From NCBI RefSeq assembly GCF_008831285.2, contig NW_022205182.1, forward strand, positions 1 through 10,675: a stretch of DNA of 10,675 nt, given 5' to 3'. This stretch comes from Nymphaea colorata. Lineage: Eukaryota > Streptophyta > Magnoliopsida > Nymphaeales > Nymphaeaceae. The notes below the pieces were generated by a model, which was not told the origin of the DNA, searched no databases, and worked only from the letters and a program-made list of their open reading frames with translations. Positions 6,968 to 10,675 of the stretch are shown here, one piece after another (positions within the stretch are counted from its first letter, which is position 1; every line of letters begins with the position of its first letter). The translations under genes were made by a program, and so were the position numbers.

Positions 6968-7745
6968 ACTATAGTGCACGATCTAAAGGATTGAAATTAC
7001 AAGTTCGTATCAATACAAGTGCGATTTAAGTGATTCAAATGATCACACATACTTAATTGAATGTGCTTAACTTATTGTTACATCCATGTTGCTTGATTAA
7101 GTGAACTGAAATCACAAGTTTGTATGAAAATGAATGTGATTCGAGTGATTCATTTGGTGTCTTATAGTTAACCTAACGTGTTTCACATGTTATTACATCC
7201 ATGATCAATGATTTAAATAATTAAAACTCACAAGTTTATATGGATATAAAGGAGACCTATGCATTAGTTTGATCCTTTCTAGTTTGTACGATAAGTTGAA
7301 CATGTTGTTACATCTATAGTGATCGATGCACAAGTTCACATCAATACGAGTGGGATTTAAGTGATTCAATTGATCACGCATATTTAATTGAATGTACTTA
7401 ACTTGTTGTTACGTTTATATTAAATGATTTAGTAAATTCAAATCATAGGTTTATATGAAAATGAATGGGATTCGAGTGATTCATTTGGTGTCTTACAGGT
7501 AACTTAATGTGTTTCACTTGTTATTACATACATTTGATCACTTATGTTTAATCGAGAGATTATGTGATTCATTTTTACTTGTTCTTACATACATTTGATA
7601 ACTTATATTTAATTGAATGTGCGTAACCATTTGTTACATACGTATAGAATGACTTAGTGGCTTGAAAAAAGAAGTCCGTTTGGAAATGAATGAGAGTCAA
7701 GTCACTATATTGGTCCCTTATAGTTAATCTAATGTATTTCACTTG
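6968..7745 (+). repeat. Block II of copy 3, lacking A1
   Basis: Monomers: B1 6968-7074, C1 7075-7189, A2 7190-7304, short B2 7305-7405 (101 bp, against 99 in copy 2), C2 7406-7520, D1 7521-7581, D2 7582-7630, E 7631-7745. Confidence 0.87.
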
Positions 7746-8596
7746 TTATTACATCTATAATGAATGATTTAAATGGTTGAAATCACAAGTTTATATGGAT
7801 ACAAATGGTTGAAGTCACTATATTTGTACACGTGTAGTTAGTCCGATGAGTTGAATTTGTTGTTACATCTATAGGGAACGTTCTAAAGGATTGAAATCAC
7901 ATGTTCGTACGAATACAAGTGAGATTTAAGTGATTCATATAATCATGCATACTTAATTGAATGTGTTTAACTTGTTGTTACGTCTATAATAAATGATTTA
8001 GTAGATTGAAATCACAAGTTTGTGCGAAAATGAATGAGATTCGAGTGATTCATTTGGTGTCTTGTAGTTAACCTATTGTGTTTCACTTGTTATTACATCT
8101 TTGATCAATGATTTAAATGATTAAAACTTACAAGTTTGTATGGATATAAAGGAGACCTATGCATTAGTTTGATCCCTTGTAGTTAGTTCAATAAGTTGAA
8201 CTAGTTCTTACATCTATGGTGATCGATGTAAGGAATTGAAATCACAAGTTCGTATCAATACGAGTGGGATTTAAGTGATTCATTTTATCACACATACGTA
8301 ATTGAATGTGCTTAACTTGTTGTTACGTCTATATTAAATGATTTAGTAGATTAAAATCATAGGTTTGTATGAAAATGAATGATATTGGAGTGATTCATTT
8401 GGTGTCTTGTAAGTAACCTAATGTGTTTCACTTGTTATTACATATATTTGATCACTTATATTTAATTGAGAGATTAAGTGATTCATTTTCACTTGTTATT
8501 ACATATAATTGATCACTTGTATTTAATTGAATGTGCGTGACCATTTCTTACTTACGTATAGAATGACCTAGTGGCTTTGATACCAGAAGTTCGTTT
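7746..8596 (+). repeat. Block III of copy 3, the most complete block
   Basis: Monomers: A1 7746-7859, B1 7860-7974, C1 7975-8089, A2 8090-8204, B2 8205-8319, C2 8320-8434, D1 8435-8495, D2 8496-8544, truncated E 8545-8596. Spacing equals that of block III in copy 2. Confidence 0.9.
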
Positions 8597-9488
8597 GGAA
8601 TACATATATAATGAATGATTTAAATGATTGAAATCACATGTTCATGTGGATACAAACGCGTGTAGTTAGTCCGATGAGTTGAATTTATTGTTACAACTAT
8701 AGTGCACGATCTAAATGATTGAAATCACAAGTTCGTATCAATACAAGTGCGATTTAAGTGATTCAAATGATCACACATACTTAATTGAATGTGCTTAACT
8801 TGTTGTTACATCCATATTGCTAGATTAAGTGAATTCAAATCACAAGTTTGTGTGAAAATAAATGAGATTTGAGTGATTCATTTGGTGTCTTATAATTAAC
8901 CTAATGTGTTTCACTCGTTATGACATCTATGATCAACGATTTAAACGATAAAAACTCACAAGTTTATATGGATGTAAAGGAGACCTATGGATTAGTTTAG
9001 TTTGATCCTTGTAGTTTGTTCAATAAGTTGAACATGTTGTTACATCTCATTCATTTGTATCCATACGCACACTAAATCACTCGTCTCAATACGAGTGAGA
9101 TTTAAGTGATTCATTTGATCACGCATACTTAATTGAATGTGCTTAACTTGTTGTTACGTCTATATTAAATGATTTAGTATATTGAAATCATAGGTTTGTA
9201 TGGAAATGAATGAGATTTGAGTGATTCATTTGGTGTCTTGTAGGTAACCTAATATGTTTCACTTGTTATTACATATATTGATCACATATATTTAATTGAG
9301 AGATTAAATGATTCATTTTCACTTGTTATTACATATATTTGATCAATATATTTAATTGAGTGTGCGTAGCCATTTGTTACATACGTATAGAATGACTTAG
9401 TGGCTTGAAATAAGAAGTTCGTTTGGAAATGAATGAGAGTCAGGTCATTAAGTTGGTCCCTTACAGTTAATCTAGTGTATTTCACTTG
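8597..9488 (+). repeat. Block IV of copy 3, A1 shortened and B2 patched
   Basis: Monomers: short A1 8597-8687, B1 8688-8802, C1 8803-8917, A2 8918-9036, patched B2 9037-9150, C2 9151-9265, D1 9266-9325, D2 9326-9373, E 9374-9488. It is two bases shorter than block IV of copy 2 through single-base losses in A2 and D1. Confidence 0.88.
9037..9150 (+). repeat. Patched B2 monomer, copy 3
   Basis: Same patch as in copies 1 and 2. Hairpin: 9077-9084 with 9091-9098, loop 9085-9090. Confidence 0.83.
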
Positions 9489-9872
9489 TTATTACATCTA
9501 TAATGAATGATTTAAATGATTGAAATCGCAAGTTCATATGGATACAAATGGATCTATGCATTACTTTGAATGCGTGTAATTAGTCCGATGAGTTGAATTG
9601 TTGTTACATCTATAGTGAACGATCTAAAGGATTGAAATCACGCGTTCGTACCAATACAAGTGAGATTTAAATGATTCATATGATCATGCATGCTTAATTG
9701 AATGTGTTTAACTTGTTGTTACATCTATATTAAATGATTTAGTAGATCGAAATCACAAGTTTGTATGAAAATGAATGAGATTCGAGTGATTCATTTGGTG
9801 TCTTATGGTTTACCTAATGTGTTTCACTAGTTGTTACATTTATAATGATTCTTAATACGGATGTCCTTAACA

Positions 9873-9980
9873 AGTGATTCATTTGGTGTCATATAGTTAA
9901 CCTAATGTGTTTCACTTGTAATTTAATTGAATGTGCTTAACAAGTGAATTAGGTTAACAATAGGGCACCAATGAATCACT
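9873..9980. repeat. Imperfect inverted repeat (hairpin), copy 4
   Basis: Left arm 9873-9919, loop 9920-9939, right arm 9940-9980. One A is missing from the outer right arm (CACCAATGAATCACT), which breaks the 16-bp exact stem. This is probably an error near the contig end. Confidence 0.88.
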
Positions 9981-10116
9981 CAAATCTCATTCATTTCATG
10001 CAAGCCTGTGATTTCAATCTACTAAATCATTTAACATGGATATAACAATAAGTCAAGTACATTCAATAAATATGCGTGATCATATGAATCACTTAAATCT
10101 GACTCGTATTGGTACG
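9940..10116 (-). repeat. Inverted B2-tail/C2 segment, copy 4
   Basis: Same inversion, 3 bp shorter through single-base losses near 9970, 9997 and 10070. The breakpoints are unchanged. Confidence 0.9.
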
Positions 10117-10675
10117 ACTATAGTGCACGATCTAAAGGATTGAAATTACAAGTTCGTATCAATACAAGTGCGATTTAAGTGATTCAAATGATCACACATA
10201 CTTAATTGAATGTGCTTAACTTATTGTTAATCCATGTTGCTTGATTAAGTGAACTGAAATACAAGTTTGTATGAAAATGAATGTGATTCGAGTGATTCAT
10301 TTGGTGTCTTATAGTTAACCTAACGTGTTTCACATGTTTTACATCCATGATCAATGATTTAAATAATTAAAACTCACAAGTTTATATGGATATAAAGGAG
10401 ACCTATGCATTAGTTTGATCCTTTCTAGTTTGTACGATAAGTTGAACATGTTGTTACATCTATAGTGATCGATGCACAAGTTCACATCAATACGAGTGGG
10501 ATTTAAGTGATTCAATTGATCATATTTAATTTAATTGAATGTACTTAACTTGTTGTTACGTTTATATTAAATGATTTAGTAAATTCAAATCATAGGTTTA
10601 TATGAAAATGAATGGGATTCGAGTGATTCATTTGGTGTCTTACAGGTAACTTAATGTGTTTCACTGTGTTATTAC
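10117..10675 (+). repeat. Block II of copy 4, incomplete at the window end
   Basis: Monomers: B1 10117-10223, C1 10224-10335, A2 10336-10450, short B2 10451-10552, C2 10553-10667, first bases of D1 10668-10675. The B2 tail near 10521-10533 reads CATATTTAATTTAATTG where copy 3 has CACGCATATTTAATTG. The last monomer junction has an extra G and a lost T, as expected of a low-quality contig end. Confidence 0.82.

Larger units (their letters stand above)
6335..9488 (+). repeat. Higher-order satellite repeat, copy 3 (3154 bp)
   Basis: This copy is nearly identical to copy 2. It has two bases that copy 2 lacks in the short B2 monomer, and it lacks one C near 9007 and one T near 9277 that copy 2 has. 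Correcting both copies gives a consensus unit of about 3156 bp. Monomer order, inversion, truncations and the patched B2 monomer are all as in copy 2. Confidence 0.96.
9489..10116 (+). repeat. Block I of copy 4, with inverted end
   Basis: Monomers: A1 9489-9600, B1 9601-9715, C1 9716-9830, chimeric piece 9831-9919, spacer 9920-9939, inverted segment 9940-10116. It has lost single bases near 9550, 9598, 9970, 9997 and 10070 compared with copies 2 and 3. Confidence 0.85.
9489..10675 (+). repeat. Higher-order satellite repeat, copy 4, cut by the window end
   Basis: The first 1187 bp of a further copy: block I complete (9489-10116) and block II up to the first 8 bases of D1 (10117-10675). Many single or few-base indels separate it from copies 2 and 3, for example near 9550, 9970, 10070, 10229, 10260, 10337 and 10665, and there is a small local scramble near 10521-10533. 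The array evidently continues beyond the window. Confidence 0.94.

Noticed and set aside
1-10675. Regularly spaced repeats as a CRISPR array
   Set aside because: The units join head to tail without unique spacers, the period is 115 bp, and there is no adjacent cas gene or leader.

Overview
The window is non-coding satellite DNA from end to end. I find no gene, RNA gene, transposon, CRISPR array or other unique sequence. It is A+T rich (roughly 30% G+C by eye) and stop codons are dense in every frame. Long, highly homogenised higher-order tandem repeats of this kind are typical of nuclear heterochromatin (centromeric, pericentromeric or subtelomeric) in plants and animals. The sequence alone does not let me name the species or match a named satellite family.

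Layout: positions 1-40 are the tail of one repeat copy. Three full copies follow at 41-3180, 3181-6334 and 6335-9488, then a partial fourth at 9489-10675. The observed period is 3154 bp. Copies 2 and 3 each lack two different single bases, so the consensus period is probably 3156 bp.

Inside each copy there is a clear hierarchy. The basic monomer is about 115 bp and each one starts near a TT(G/A)TTACATC-like box. Three diverged monomer classes A, B and C form a trimer of about 345 bp. Two trimer versions alternate (A1-B1-C1 then A2-B2-C2) and are followed by two shortened units (D1, 61 bp; D2, 49 bp) and a diverged C-like unit, E. The full series A1 B1 C1 A2 B2 C2 D1 D2 E is about 915 bp. The 3.15-kb repeat holds four such blocks (I-IV), each altered differently: block I ends in a 180-bp inverted segment, block II lacks A1, and the E/A1 junction between III and IV is deleted. 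Block IV also has a B2 monomer with a 40-bp foreign patch.

The most notable structures are the fixed inversion with its imperfect hairpin (about 45-bp arms, 20-bp loop), present in all four copies; the patched B2 monomer with a perfect 8-bp stem; a 16-bp box that is invariant in the C-type monomers; and short dyads in A2 and B2 monomers. Single-base indels between copies cluster in about the first and last 1.2 kb of the window. That suggests a short, unevenly polished long-read contig rather than real divergence at those edges.
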